Of a DNA stretch of 64,000 bases, positions 17,715 to 26,738 are shown piece by piece. Each line of letters opens with the position of its first letter. Positions within the stretch are counted from its first letter, which is position 1. The position numbers and the translations under genes were made by a program. The notes beneath the pieces are model-generated. The model ran no database searches and was not told where the DNA came from. It saw only the letters and a list, made by a program, of their open reading frames with translations. Where the stretch lies: assembly GCA_017302895.1 (NCBI GenBank), contig JAFLBV010000002.1:620001-684000 (forward strand), written 5' to 3'. The DNA is from Ignavibacteria bacterium (GTDB taxonomy: Bacteria; Bacteroidota; Ignavibacteria; Ignavibacteriales; Ignavibacteriaceae).

Positions 17715-18418
17715 TAAAGTAACTCTTTATATTCTACAAAAAGTTCAGTAAATCTGTCATGCATCAGGAAACTGCATGCGGGGATGCTTTCTTTTGCAGA
17801 TAGATATTCATACAAAAGTTTAAAGTCTTTTGTCGATTTGACGACGGTGCCTGAAATACCACCGGTAATTGGTCTTGAGTTAAGCATTAAAATATGTTGC
17901 AATAGTTTATCGTAAGGATTGAGAATATTCAATAGAAGATCAGATTGTTTCAATTCCATGTAATTGAAAGCGACAGCGGATAAATAACCGTTTTGTGACC
18001 GGATCAGAAAAGTAGTTTCATCCTCCAGCTCGACCTGCTTTACCATCTCGACATAATCCTGCGGTTTAAGTCCCATCACAAGAGGATTTACGGCAACAAT
18101 GAGATCCTGTGCCTCTGCTGAATCCTCTAAAATCTCCCTGATAATCTGAACCTGATTCCCCTCTTCGTAGAAGACAATCTCAAGGTGTTCAAACCGCTGC
18201 AATTCATCCAGACCCTCGGCGCTTATGTCAAATTGATGAAAAAGTGCTGTTATTTTGACCGGGAAGTCGAGAGCACTGACCACCTCGAACTGATTTATTA
18301 AAAGATTCCGACGAAGAAACGAGGAATTACTTTTATCAAAATGAGGGAATTCCTCAACCTCGAACAAATTAAAAACGGGTTTGGAAACATAAAACAGCAC
18401 ATTGACGGTTCGGTGCAT
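17714..18418 (-). CDS. Uncharacterised 234-residue protein, first gene of the nadD-meaB operon
   Basis: Not recognised. 234 residues, acidic, no signal peptide or membrane segment. It alternates predicted beta strands and helices (VNVLFYVSKPVFNLF, PVKITALFHQF, LEIVFYEEG, DLIVAVNPLVMGL, ETTFLIRSQNGYLSAVAFNYMEL), which could be a Rossmann- or GT-A-like alpha/beta fold. A Gly-rich RPITGGISGTVVKS segment lies near residue 180. It overlaps nadD by one base and heads a five-gene operon, so a link to cofactor or acyl-CoA metabolism is possible but unsupported by motif. Confidence 0.75.
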   Translation of the reverse strand: MHRTVNVLFYVSKPVFNLFEVEEFPHFDKSNSSFLRRNLLINQFEVVSALDFPVKITALFHQFDISAEGLDELQRFEHLEIVFYEEGNQVQIIREILEDSAEAQDLIVAVNPLVMGLKPQDYVEMVKQVELEDETTFLIRSQNGYLSAVAFNYMELKQSDLLLNILNPYDKLLQHILMLNSRPITGGISGTVVKSTKDFKLLYEYLSAKESIPACSFLMHDRFTELFVEYKELL

Positions 18419-18490
18419 CAGATCCGTTGAATCTTTAATAAATTTAATGGAAACCGAAAGTTAAGTATTTTTCAGGAAAATGTCAAAAAA

Positions 18491-20389
18491 TCAACGGTCC
18501 TTTGGGAACCAAACAGTGAAAGTCGATCCTTTCCCGGGTTCCGATTCCACATCAATTTTACATTTATTAAGGTCAACAAGTTTTTTTACAATTGGCAATC
18601 CCAACCCAAGTCCCTCGAACGGGCGGCTGTACCCTGTCTCCTGCTGGACGAAAGGTTCGAAAAGATTGGGCAGGAAATCATCAGATATTCCAGTCCCGCT
18701 ATCCCGGACGGAAACATTCACTCCTCCACTCTCACCATCTGACAGGGAAATTGTGACTCCGCCTTCTCGTGTAAACTTAATGGCATTCTCGACGAGAAAG
18801 AAAAGAATGTTCTTGGCATCAGCAGCATCTACAAAGACTGAATCATCATCCGTTTCTTTAACAACCGATAATTTAAGATTCTTCCGTTCAACCTCTTCTT
18901 TATTATCGTTTACAACTCTTTCCAATAAGGACATCAGGCCGGTGTGCTCAGATTTCATTTCGTGATCCCCGGTCTGCAACTGCGACATGAGGAGCATCAT
19001 TTCAACTGTATTTATCAATCTCTGAGTGCTTTTTATCAAGGAATTGAAATAAACCAGATCCTCAGGTGATGCCGATTCTTCGAAAATTTCCTGAATTATC
19101 CCTGCCATCCCGACAATGCCGTTCAACGGAGTTCGAATCTCGTGAGATAAATTATTAATAAAGGCATCTTTCAGACTGTTTGCCCGTTCGGCTTTTTCTT
19201 TGGCAACAAGAAGACTTTCCTCAAACAATTTGATCTGTGTAATGTCTGTAATTGTACCAACATAACCGATGGTTTCGCCAACCACAATCTCGGGAACGGA
19301 ATTCCCCATCACCCAGACTATGGTGCCGTCCGGCTTGATAAATCTGTAATGCGCCTGTGAAGTGACATTTTCTTCACAAGCCATTTTCCAGTTATCAACC
19401 AGTATTTGCTTGTCTTCGGGATGAACACCCTTTAACCATCCATAGCCAAGTGCCTCAGCAAAGGGAATGCCTGAAAGTTCTGACCATTTTGGATTTACAT
19501 AAGTAGTCGATCCATCGGGATCGGTTCTGAAAATCCCGACAGGTGAAACCATCGCAAGAGTGTGAAAGAGCTGCTGACTTTCCCTGAGAGCATCCTCAGC
19601 TTTTTTCTGTTCGGTTATATCTTCAACAATTCCGTCATAGTAGAGTGGAGAACCGTCTTTGTCTCTGATAAGTCTTGCGCTCTCCCTTACATAAATGAAA
19701 CTTCCATCCTTCCTCATCCATTTCGATTTATGTCCCTTTATCTCTTCCTGCTTCTCAATCACATCCAGAAATATTTTTCTTTCGTTGAAATTTTCATATC
19801 CTCTCTCTTCAATATTGATTGCTTGAAGTTCCTCTATCGAATTGTACCCGACCATTTTCAGAAGTGTCTGATTGGCGAGCAACACCTCACCTTTATAATT
19901 CGTCCTGTATAATCCCATCACTGCATTGTTGTAGAGCTCTCTGTACTGTTCTTCACTTTCGGAAAGCTGCTTCTGAGTCCAGACCCTGAGCTTTTTCTCA
20001 TTCCCGAGTTCAAGAGCACGGTCAATCGCTGAGGGGAGTCGCGCCAGTCTGTCTTTAAGTATGTAGTCGGTTGCCCCGGCTTTAAGCAGCTCCACTGCTG
20101 TCTCTTCGCCAATCGAACCGGAAACACAAATAAAAGGAATGAGAGAACAACATTGCAACATGTCTTCCAGCGCCCCAAATGCGTTGTAACCCGGGAGCAT
20201 GAAATCACATAGTATCAGATCAAAATCCGGTGTTTTTAAAGCTTCCAGATATTCTTCTTTCGATGCAACCCACTTCATTCTGGTCTCAAAACCCGCATCC
20301 ACAAGGAGTTCTGCGATCAATTCTGAATCGTACCTGGAATCTTCCAGGTGAAGAATATTAACTGTTTTCCGTTCTTCGTTAATCATCAA
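18491..20389 (-). CDS. Hybrid sensor histidine kinase: receiver, two PAS, HisKA, HATPase
   Basis: 632 residues, no membrane segment. An N-terminal receiver (~10-130) has ILHLEDSRYD and phospho-acceptor Asp62 in LILCDFMLPG. Two PAS domains (~145-265 and ~272-392) each end in a PAC-like stretch (YYDGIVEDITEQKKAE; TIGYVGTITDITQIK). HisKA carries His416 in NNLSHEIRTPLNG, and HATPase_c has NAIKFTREGG, VRDSGTGI and GLGLGLPIVKKLVD. A receiver before the sensor domains suggests its activity is set by an upstream kinase. The candidate is the MASE1 kinase of the same operon, whose response-regulator gene ends 5 nt upstream of this start. Confidence 0.92.
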   Translation of the reverse strand: MMINEERKTVNILHLEDSRYDSELIAELLVDAGFETRMKWVASKEEYLEALKTPDFDLILCDFMLPGYNAFGALEDMLQCCSLIPFICVSGSIGEETAVELLKAGATDYILKDRLARLPSAIDRALELGNEKKLRVWTQKQLSESEEQYRELYNNAVMGLYRTNYKGEVLLANQTLLKMVGYNSIEELQAINIEERGYENFNERKIFLDVIEKQEEIKGHKSKWMRKDGSFIYVRESARLIRDKDGSPLYYDGIVEDITEQKKAEDALRESQQLFHTLAMVSPVGIFRTDPDGSTTYVNPKWSELSGIPFAEALGYGWLKGVHPEDKQILVDNWKMACEENVTSQAHYRFIKPDGTIVWVMGNSVPEIVVGETIGYVGTITDITQIKLFEESLLVAKEKAERANSLKDAFINNLSHEIRTPLNGIVGMAGIIQEIFEESASPEDLVYFNSLIKSTQRLINTVEMMLLMSQLQTGDHEMKSEHTGLMSLLERVVNDNKEEVERKNLKLSVVKETDDDSVFVDAADAKNILFFLVENAIKFTREGGVTISLSDGESGGVNVSVRDSGTGISDDFLPNLFEPFVQQETGYSRPFEGLGLGLPIVKKLVDLNKCKIDVESEPGKGSTFTVWFPKDR

Positions 20390-20394
20390 GTTCC

Positions 20395-20838
20395 TTAGAT
20401 ATGATTCATTGGCAATTCATTTAGAATACCCCAGAATATTCCAATTTGTTTGACGGCATCGACAAACTCATTGAAATCAACAGGCTTTACAACATATGCG
20501 TTTACACCAAGTTCATAACATGTTTTTAAATCGGGTTCTTCCCTTGAAGAGGTAAGCATAACAACGGGGAGTTTCTTAAATCTCGGATCAGTCCTGATTA
20601 CTCTCAGCACTTCAATTCCGTCCATTCTTGGCATTTTTATGTCGAGTAACAGGACTGCCGGTGGTTCCGGACTCCGGTTTGCGAACTTCCCTTCAAAGTT
20701 CAGGTATTGCATAACCTCAACTCCATCTTTAAGCACTATCACCTGATTGGCAAGATTGTGTTCGTTGAGTGCTTCAAGAGTTAATTCGACATCCATTGGA
20801 TTGTCTTCCGCAAGTAAAATTGTTTTTAACATTGTCAT
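20395..20838 (-). CDS. Stand-alone response regulator, Rcp1-like
   Basis: 147 residues from MTMLKTILLAEDNPMDVEL. A single receiver domain: acidic pair at E11-D12, phospho-acceptor Asp66 in LLLDIKMPRMDG, Thr/Ser switch in VVMLTSSREEPDL, and Lys in YVVKPVDFNEF. The NPMDVELTLEAL and AVLLLDIKMP phrasing is that of regulators encoded beside phytochrome-type kinases. There is no output domain. The chosen ATG gives a 4-nt overlap with the kinase stop (ATGA); a longer frame upstream would lie inside the kinase gene. It probably shuttles phosphate between the kinases on either side (inference). Confidence 0.9.
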   Translation of the reverse strand: MTMLKTILLAEDNPMDVELTLEALNEHNLANQVIVLKDGVEVMQYLNFEGKFANRSPEPPAVLLLDIKMPRMDGIEVLRVIRTDPRFKKLPVVMLTSSREEPDLKTCYELGVNAYVVKPVDFNEFVDAVKQIGIFWGILNELPMNHI

Positions 20839-23279
20839 GTTGTTTCCTTTGCCTTTTTTGGAAGTGAAAAAAAGAATTCCGCACCCTTCTCGGGTTCGGC
20901 TTCTGCCCAAACCCTTCCACCATGTCTCACTATTATTCGCTGTACATTTGCAAGTCCGATTCCTGTTCCCTCAAACTCATCCTTTGGGTGAAGTCTCTGA
21001 AATACGCCAAAAAGCTTTTGTGAATAGTTCATATCAAACCCGGCACCGTTATCCTTGACACTAAAAATATACTCCGGGTCTGTTTCCTGCCAGCTTATCC
21101 GGATTTTGGTGTTTTCTACTTTTTTTGAAAATTTGATGGCATTGCTAAGTAAATTCACCCAGACCTGTCGGATAAGAGAAGCATCTGCAAAAACTTCGGG
21201 CAACTCGCTAATGTCCCACTCAATAGAGCGATTCACCACACCCCTGCTGCTCGATTCCACCACTTCCTTCACAAGTCCGTTCATGTCAAGAAAAGCAGCC
21301 CGCATCTCAGCCCTTCCCGTCCGGGAGAACTGGAGCAAATCATCAATCAGTTCACCCATCTGTCTGGAAGACAAGGCAATTGAATTGAGATAATGCTCCC
21401 CTTTTTCAGAAAGATTCACCTTCTCTCTTTTCAGAAGCAGATCAACATAACCGCTAATATGCCTGAGTGGAGCCCTGAGATCATGCGAAACAGAGTATGA
21501 AAATGCTTCGAGTTCTTTGTTCTTAAAATCGAGTTCCTGAGTCCTCGCGATCACCCTCTCTTCGAGCTCAGCATTCAGTTTCTGAATTTCTTTCCTTGAC
21601 TTCACACTCTCGGTTACATTTCTTCCGATACCAAGCAGCCCGGTTATTTCACCTTCATCGTTCTTCAACGGCAATTTTGAGGTAAGCAACCAGATGATTT
21701 CGCCATTTTCGTCGAGAACAAACTCCTCTTTATTGATAATGGGATTTCCTGTTTCAATCACATATCGGTCATCCTTCATAAATCCTTCAGCCAGGTCGGG
21801 AGGGTGGAGCTCCAGATCAGTCTTTCCGATCACCTCAGCTTCTGAACTAACATGCATGTTATACAAATCAGCAGGATTGGCAATTACTTTTCGAAGTTCA
21901 ATGTCCTTACTGTATATGGCATCAGGAATGTTGTCGATAAGTGTGCGCAGCAGCTTCCGTTCCCGCCTTACCTCCTTTTCCGTCGCACGCAGATCGGTAA
22001 TATCCCTGATCACTGCAACCACATCGTCACTGTCATCCATTCGGAATAAACGGGCTTCGAGGTCCCTGTTCTCTCCCGAAGTTTTTGAAATGAAATCGAA
22101 TCCCTTGAGTTTCTCTTTCTTTCCAAAATTTACAAACTGATTTTGAATTGAAGCCCAAAGTTCCTCGGTGAAAAGAACTGAGAGAGGCTGATTTTTTATT
22201 TTTTCCGGATCATCAAGATGAAATGTTGGATTGGTGGTGTAACAATCGAGTATTATACCGTCTCTGGAAAATTTAAAGTACAGGTCGGGTAAAACCCTGA
22301 AGACAGCCCTTAAATCGTTTGCACTTTGAATGGCTTTCTCTTCATGAAACTTCTTTTCGTTTGTTGACGCTGAAAATGAAAGGGATGTGAAAGCGAGTAT
22401 GCTTACAAACCCCTGAAGAAGGAGTAAGGAAGTATTTCTTGTATCTTTTACAAAGGGACCGAATCCGTTTACTGTACCATCCACAGCTATTATAGATATG
22501 ATCGCGATGCTAAGATATGCAGCCACAGGGTTGAATTTTTGTGCCACCCAGATTATCAACGGGAAAAAAATGAACGGCATCAACAAGGATAAGATATGAT
22601 TCGGCGAATTCGTGAAAACTATAAAAGACATGAGTGTGAAACATAAGCCGATAATAGTCGACTCAACTATATCCTTCGGTTCAAGTTCACTTACTTTTAA
22701 ATTTAGAATTGTATATACGGCAGGTGTAAAAATGATGATACCCGTGGCATCACCCAGCCACCAGGTCAGGAAAAAAGCGGGATAAAAATCCCAGCTCGCC
22801 AGATTTGAGATGCAAAATGCAGCAGGACCCGCTCCGGCACTAACCAGAGACATCACAAAAGCAATTAATGTAAATCCTACAACGGCTCTCACTCTTGTAA
22901 ATAACGAAGTCAGAATCGAAAATTTTTTGATCAACCAGTAGCCGGTAATGCCTTCAAGTGTGTTCCCGATCGCTGTCACTATTCCTACGATTGATGGTAT
23001 CAGATACCCCTGACTCAGATCACCTGAAAGCATGGTCCAAAGATTTGCAAGAAATGCACCCGCAGCAATTCCGGGCGAAACCCGGTAGCCACACATAAGG
23101 AAAAATGCTAGAGCTATTCCCGAGGGGGGCCATACAGGGGAGGCGTTGCTGCCGGGCAGGGCGAGAAGAAGACTTGTCCGTGCGACAAGTAAGTAAACCA
23201 AAGTCACAATCAGGTTGTCACGCAGAAAATTGCCGGGCTTCGGTGAAGAATTGCAATCAAATCGACTATTTGTCATCAT
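20835..23279 (-). CDS. Membrane histidine kinase: MASE1, two PAS, HisKA, HATPase
   Basis: 814 residues. Residues ~20-305 are a polytopic MASE1 sensor (LLLALPGSNASPVWPPSGIALAF, ending near GFVSILAFTSLSFS). PAS domains lie at ~315-430 and ~440-560. A short coiled coil (NAELEERVIARTQELDFKN) precedes HisKA with His599 in SYSVSHDLRAPLRHISG. HATPase_c has NLLSNAIKFS, VKDNGAGFD and GTGIGLANVQRI. The kinase core is of the phytochrome-like type, matching the Rcp1-like regulator downstream. MASE1 ligands are mostly unknown. It is the first gene of a three-gene signalling operon. Confidence 0.93.
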   Translation of the reverse strand: MMTNSRFDCNSSPKPGNFLRDNLIVTLVYLLVARTSLLLALPGSNASPVWPPSGIALAFFLMCGYRVSPGIAAGAFLANLWTMLSGDLSQGYLIPSIVGIVTAIGNTLEGITGYWLIKKFSILTSLFTRVRAVVGFTLIAFVMSLVSAGAGPAAFCISNLASWDFYPAFFLTWWLGDATGIIIFTPAVYTILNLKVSELEPKDIVESTIIGLCFTLMSFIVFTNSPNHILSLLMPFIFFPLIIWVAQKFNPVAAYLSIAIISIIAVDGTVNGFGPFVKDTRNTSLLLLQGFVSILAFTSLSFSASTNEKKFHEEKAIQSANDLRAVFRVLPDLYFKFSRDGIILDCYTTNPTFHLDDPEKIKNQPLSVLFTEELWASIQNQFVNFGKKEKLKGFDFISKTSGENRDLEARLFRMDDSDDVVAVIRDITDLRATEKEVRRERKLLRTLIDNIPDAIYSKDIELRKVIANPADLYNMHVSSEAEVIGKTDLELHPPDLAEGFMKDDRYVIETGNPIINKEEFVLDENGEIIWLLTSKLPLKNDEGEITGLLGIGRNVTESVKSRKEIQKLNAELEERVIARTQELDFKNKELEAFSYSVSHDLRAPLRHISGYVDLLLKREKVNLSEKGEHYLNSIALSSRQMGELIDDLLQFSRTGRAEMRAAFLDMNGLVKEVVESSSRGVVNRSIEWDISELPEVFADASLIRQVWVNLLSNAIKFSKKVENTKIRISWQETDPEYIFSVKDNGAGFDMNYSQKLFGVFQRLHPKDEFEGTGIGLANVQRIIVRHGGRVWAEAEPEKGAEFFFSLPKKAKETT

Positions 23280-23443
23280 TAAATTCTTCTCATTAACAGG
23301 GTGAATTCTGTTTTTTCCAGACTTAAATTAATCATATTTCATGAAATATTAGTCTGTTTTTAGATGTAATTATTCAATCACATCCGGAGAATGATTTATC
23401 GTTTGATTTGCATTTTTATTGATGGCTCAATTCGGTAAATTTC

Positions 23444-24298
23444 TCACGATATGCGCTTCTTAGAGAACTTTTTCAGTACCGAATTATAGATAAATTTTGA
23501 TGATTCAATCTGTATTTTGATGAATTCCTCCCCTTTTTCTTTCCATCCATTTTTCATCATCAGCAGCCTGCCTTCTTCTGATTCTCCTTCATTGTCTGTC
23601 AATTCACTCACCCGTACCTCAATAAAATGTTCCTTTTCCACTCTGACTGCATAGACTATCGAACGACTGACTATTATCATCAAAGTAAGATTAATAATAT
23701 TTGCCCCAGTCTCCAAAGCTATATAATTCCAAATAGAGTGGGAAACAGCAGGAAATGGTGCTGCAAGCAGAAAAACCAAAAATCTGTTTTCAATTTTGTT
23801 CGAAATGAAAAGGTAGAGAAGAATAAAAAGAAAATTTTGCACACTGTGCATTGGAGCGATGACAAGGGTTCTCTCAAGCATTGTTCCCGCCATACTCCTC
23901 TCACCATTCCCGATTGAGGAGTAGAGGATGTTCTCAAAAAATGCGAAACCGAGTCCGATTGCTATCGCAAGGAATAACGAATCGAGCAATTCTTCACTTT
24001 TTAGTAATCTGATTGCCAAGAGAGTGACACCACCTTTTGCTATTTCCTCGATTAGTGGTGATACATAAATCGAACGGAAATGCCCCCGGTACATGATGTC
24101 GGCCACTTCATATATTTGTGACATGCCAAACTGTATCCCGATTGTAAACAGCACGGCAACCAAACCACCTGCAAGTGCCGGCAGAAGGAAATCAATCTCC
24201 CCTCTGTACCTGTATCTTTCGAAACCGGAATAGAACTTAAAAAACAAGGCGGAGATTCCTCCGCCTGTTAAAACCATTGCGAAAATATCAATCATCAT
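23444..24298 (-). CDS. PrsW-family intramembrane protease
   Basis: 284 residues with about seven membrane helices. The PrsW motifs are visible: SPLIEEIAKGG (Glu84-Glu85), FAFFENILY (Glu122) and APMHSVQNF (His151), the residues expected to bind metal or act in catalysis in the CAAX-protease-related clan. A cytoplasmic tail of ~60 residues follows. PrsW in Bacillus cleaves an anti-sigma factor; the substrate here is unknown and no anti-sigma gene is adjacent. It is transcribed from its own position, ~35 nt after the ABC permease gene, so it may be read through from 26481. Confidence 0.87.
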   Translation of the reverse strand: MMIDIFAMVLTGGGISALFFKFYSGFERYRYRGEIDFLLPALAGGLVAVLFTIGIQFGMSQIYEVADIMYRGHFRSIYVSPLIEEIAKGGVTLLAIRLLKSEELLDSLFLAIAIGLGFAFFENILYSSIGNGERSMAGTMLERTLVIAPMHSVQNFLFILLYLFISNKIENRFLVFLLAAPFPAVSHSIWNYIALETGANIINLTLMIIVSRSIVYAVRVEKEHFIEVRVSELTDNEGESEEGRLLMMKNGWKEKGEEFIKIQIESSKFIYNSVLKKFSKKRIS

Positions 24299-24335
24299 AT
24301 TTCAAATATAATGATACAACAATCAAACTGATTTA

Positions 24336-25583
24336 TCAGGAATCGTATTTCATCCAGTTTATCAGTTCTTTTATCGAAGGTACCTTCCCGTATGACAGGA
24401 TACCGATTCTGAAAATCTTCACTGAGATTTTTATCACAACAAAAATACTTAAAACGAGAATTCCCATTGCAATCAAATGCTCATAGAGAGGAACCTGTAT
24501 CACATTCATCCTTGCTATCATCACCAGTGGAGATGTAAACGGGATGTAAGCAAATATTTTCACGAGTCCCTGATCAGGATTTTGAATTATCGGCATGAGT
24601 AAAACAACCGGAAATATTACCAAAAGTGTCAGGTAGCTCGTTATCTGTTGAGCCTCCTGTTCAGTATTCACGATGGAGCCGACTCCCACAAATATCGAAA
24701 CATAAAAGAGGAATGCCAGGAGAAAATATGGAATTACAATGTGGATATTCTGAAATGCTGCAGAAGTGGCTATCAGAGGACCCGCATAACCAAATGCCAG
24801 AAGTGCCCAGATACCCATCTGAGTAAGCACCAAAAGACTAAGTCCCATAACCTTCCCGAATAACAGATCATCCGGTCTGCAACTTGAAAGAATAATCTCA
24901 ATCAGGCGGTTGGATTTCTCTTCCACTAGACTTCTTACGAGTGAACCCCCTGTAAACATGATTATGAAGAAAAGAGCCATTACAATAACAAATGTGGAAA
25001 AGAACTGTGTCTGAAAATTGATTTCCTCAGCCCCCTCGAGAGTTATCTTTACGGAGCGAAGTCCAACCTCACGAGTGAGTGAATCGAGAAGGCTTTGCCC
25101 GATATTCTTGTTGGCAAGCATCCTTTCCCTTCTTATGCTGTTAAATCCACTCTCCATTATCCTTATGTCCCTAAAGTTACCCATCGACTTGCTGCGGTAC
25201 TCAAGGTTCAGACCGGAATCCTTCTTCTCATAGATATAGATATATCCTTCAAGTACTTTTTTATTGAAGACAGAGTCATCCAGTTTTTTCTTTGCAAGGG
25301 ATATGTCACCTGGAGGGACAACATTTTTTGGGATCAGATATCTTGGTTGTCCATCCTCAAGTTTTTCTTTCTGAAGTTGTGCCCTCAGAGCATCTTCATA
25401 CTGCCCGGTTGAATCGAGAATCGTGATCGCCTTCGGTGCATCAGAGTCTTTGTCTGCGAGAAGAGAAGGCAAGATCGAAAATACAGTGAAAATAATTGGC
25501 GTAAGAACCACGGAGATAATGAACTCTTTCGAGAGAACCTTCTGAAGATATTCCCATTTCGCTACTTCAAATGCTTTCTTCAT
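24336..25583 (-). CDS. ABC-2 type exporter permease, NatB-like
   Basis: 415 residues. One N-terminal membrane helix (EFIISVVLTPIIFTVFSILPSLL), a large extracytoplasmic domain (~45-190), then five or six helices from FSTFVIVMALFFIIMFTGG. The stretch SLVRSLVEEKSNRLIEIILSSCRPDDLLFGKVMG is the hallmark coupling region of NatB-type permeases. It follows the ATPase gene by one base, so the two form an exporter, possibly for Na+ or a lipid/peptide substrate; family assignment does not settle this. Confidence 0.9.
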   Translation of the reverse strand: MKKAFEVAKWEYLQKVLSKEFIISVVLTPIIFTVFSILPSLLADKDSDAPKAITILDSTGQYEDALRAQLQKEKLEDGQPRYLIPKNVVPPGDISLAKKKLDDSVFNKKVLEGYIYIYEKKDSGLNLEYRSKSMGNFRDIRIMESGFNSIRRERMLANKNIGQSLLDSLTREVGLRSVKITLEGAEEINFQTQFFSTFVIVMALFFIIMFTGGSLVRSLVEEKSNRLIEIILSSCRPDDLLFGKVMGLSLLVLTQMGIWALLAFGYAGPLIATSAAFQNIHIVIPYFLLAFLFYVSIFVGVGSIVNTEQEAQQITSYLTLLVIFPVVLLMPIIQNPDQGLVKIFAYIPFTSPLVMIARMNVIQVPLYEHLIAMGILVLSIFVVIKISVKIFRIGILSYGKVPSIKELINWMKYDS

Positions 25584-25584
25584 T

Positions 25585-26481
25585 TTACTCTCCGATCTGC
25601 TTTATTGTATCAATAAAAATTCGATTGAGGGTTGGTGCCTCGATAGAAAAACTTCTTAGCTTCATATTCTGGAACAGTTTTGGAAGTACCTCTCCCGGAA
25701 CAGCGCCTTCAACCAGTTCAATCTCTCCAAAATTTCCGTATAAATCAGCGGTTTTTACTTCAGGAAGTGTCTTTATAAAGTCTGAACTCCCTTCATATTC
25801 GATCTTTATAAACTCTTTCCCAAAATTTCTCTTTACGAGATTTATCGGTCCGCTGCAAACTTCTTTTCCTTTGTTGATGAGAAAGATCGATTCGCACATC
25901 TTTTCAGCCATGTCCATTTGATGAGTTGAAAGCACAATGGTCTTTCCTTCACTTTTTAAGCGAAGTATTTCATCCCGTACCATCTCCTGATTAATAGGAT
26001 CGAACCCACTGAAAGGTTCATCAAGTATCAGTATCTGGGGATTGTGAATGACAGAGACAATAAACTGAACTTTTTGCTGGTTTCCTTTGGAGAGTTCCTG
26101 TACTTTTCTCTTTTTATAGTCAGGTATATCGAGCCTCTCGAGCCATTTCTTCCCAACTCTCTCAGCCTCTGTAGAATTCACACCCTTTAGTGCTGCAAAA
26201 TATTTTATGATGTCGAGTACGGTGCTTTTTTTATAGAGTCCCCTCTCTTCAGGGAGGTATCCTGTTATGTTATGGAAATCCTTGCCAACAGGCCTGCCGT
26301 CGATCGAGATTGTTCCCGATGTCGGCTTTATGATATTTAAGATCATCCTTATTGTGGTGGTCTTTCCTGCCCCGTTTGGACCCAGAAGACCAAATATCTT
26401 CCCCGGTTCCACTGTAAAGGAAATGTCATCCACCGCAACGATGTCTTTGAATTCTTTTCTAATGCTGTTTACTGCTAACAT
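25585..26481 (-). CDS. ABC exporter ATP-binding protein, NatA-like
   Basis: 298 residues. Walker A GPNGAGKTTT, Q-loop TGYLPEERGLYK, signature LSKGNQQKVQF (the LSKGN variant usual in NatA and related exporters), Walker B ILILDEPFSGFD and H-loop LSTHQMDMAE. All catalytic positions are intact. A ~80-residue C-terminal domain follows, as in the DUF4162-containing group. First gene of the pair with the permease at 24336. The ~255 nt upstream, to 26739, is AT-rich and divergent, with no clear element beyond promoter space. Confidence 0.92.
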   Translation of the reverse strand: MLAVNSIRKEFKDIVAVDDISFTVEPGKIFGLLGPNGAGKTTTIRMILNIIKPTSGTISIDGRPVGKDFHNITGYLPEERGLYKKSTVLDIIKYFAALKGVNSTEAERVGKKWLERLDIPDYKKRKVQELSKGNQQKVQFIVSVIHNPQILILDEPFSGFDPINQEMVRDEILRLKSEGKTIVLSTHQMDMAEKMCESIFLINKGKEVCSGPINLVKRNFGKEFIKIEYEGSSDFIKTLPEVKTADLYGNFGEIELVEGAVPGEVLPKLFQNMKLRSFSIEAPTLNRIFIDTIKQIGE

Positions 26482-26738
26482 TTAAAATCCATTTTTATTG
26501 ACCGGGAAAATTACTAATTATCATTCTCAATAACGCAATTATTTGACAGTCGGCAGAATAATTTGACAAATAGAAATTGCGGAAAATATTGTCTCTATTC
26601 CTTCATTTGACCTCACCTCCTGTTATTTAAGTTCTATCATAAATAATAACCAATCATAATAATCTCATTTCGAAATGACTATTCATTCTTTAGATTGCAG
26701 GCCAACATCAATATTTTTCTTACAAAGGACTCAAATAC

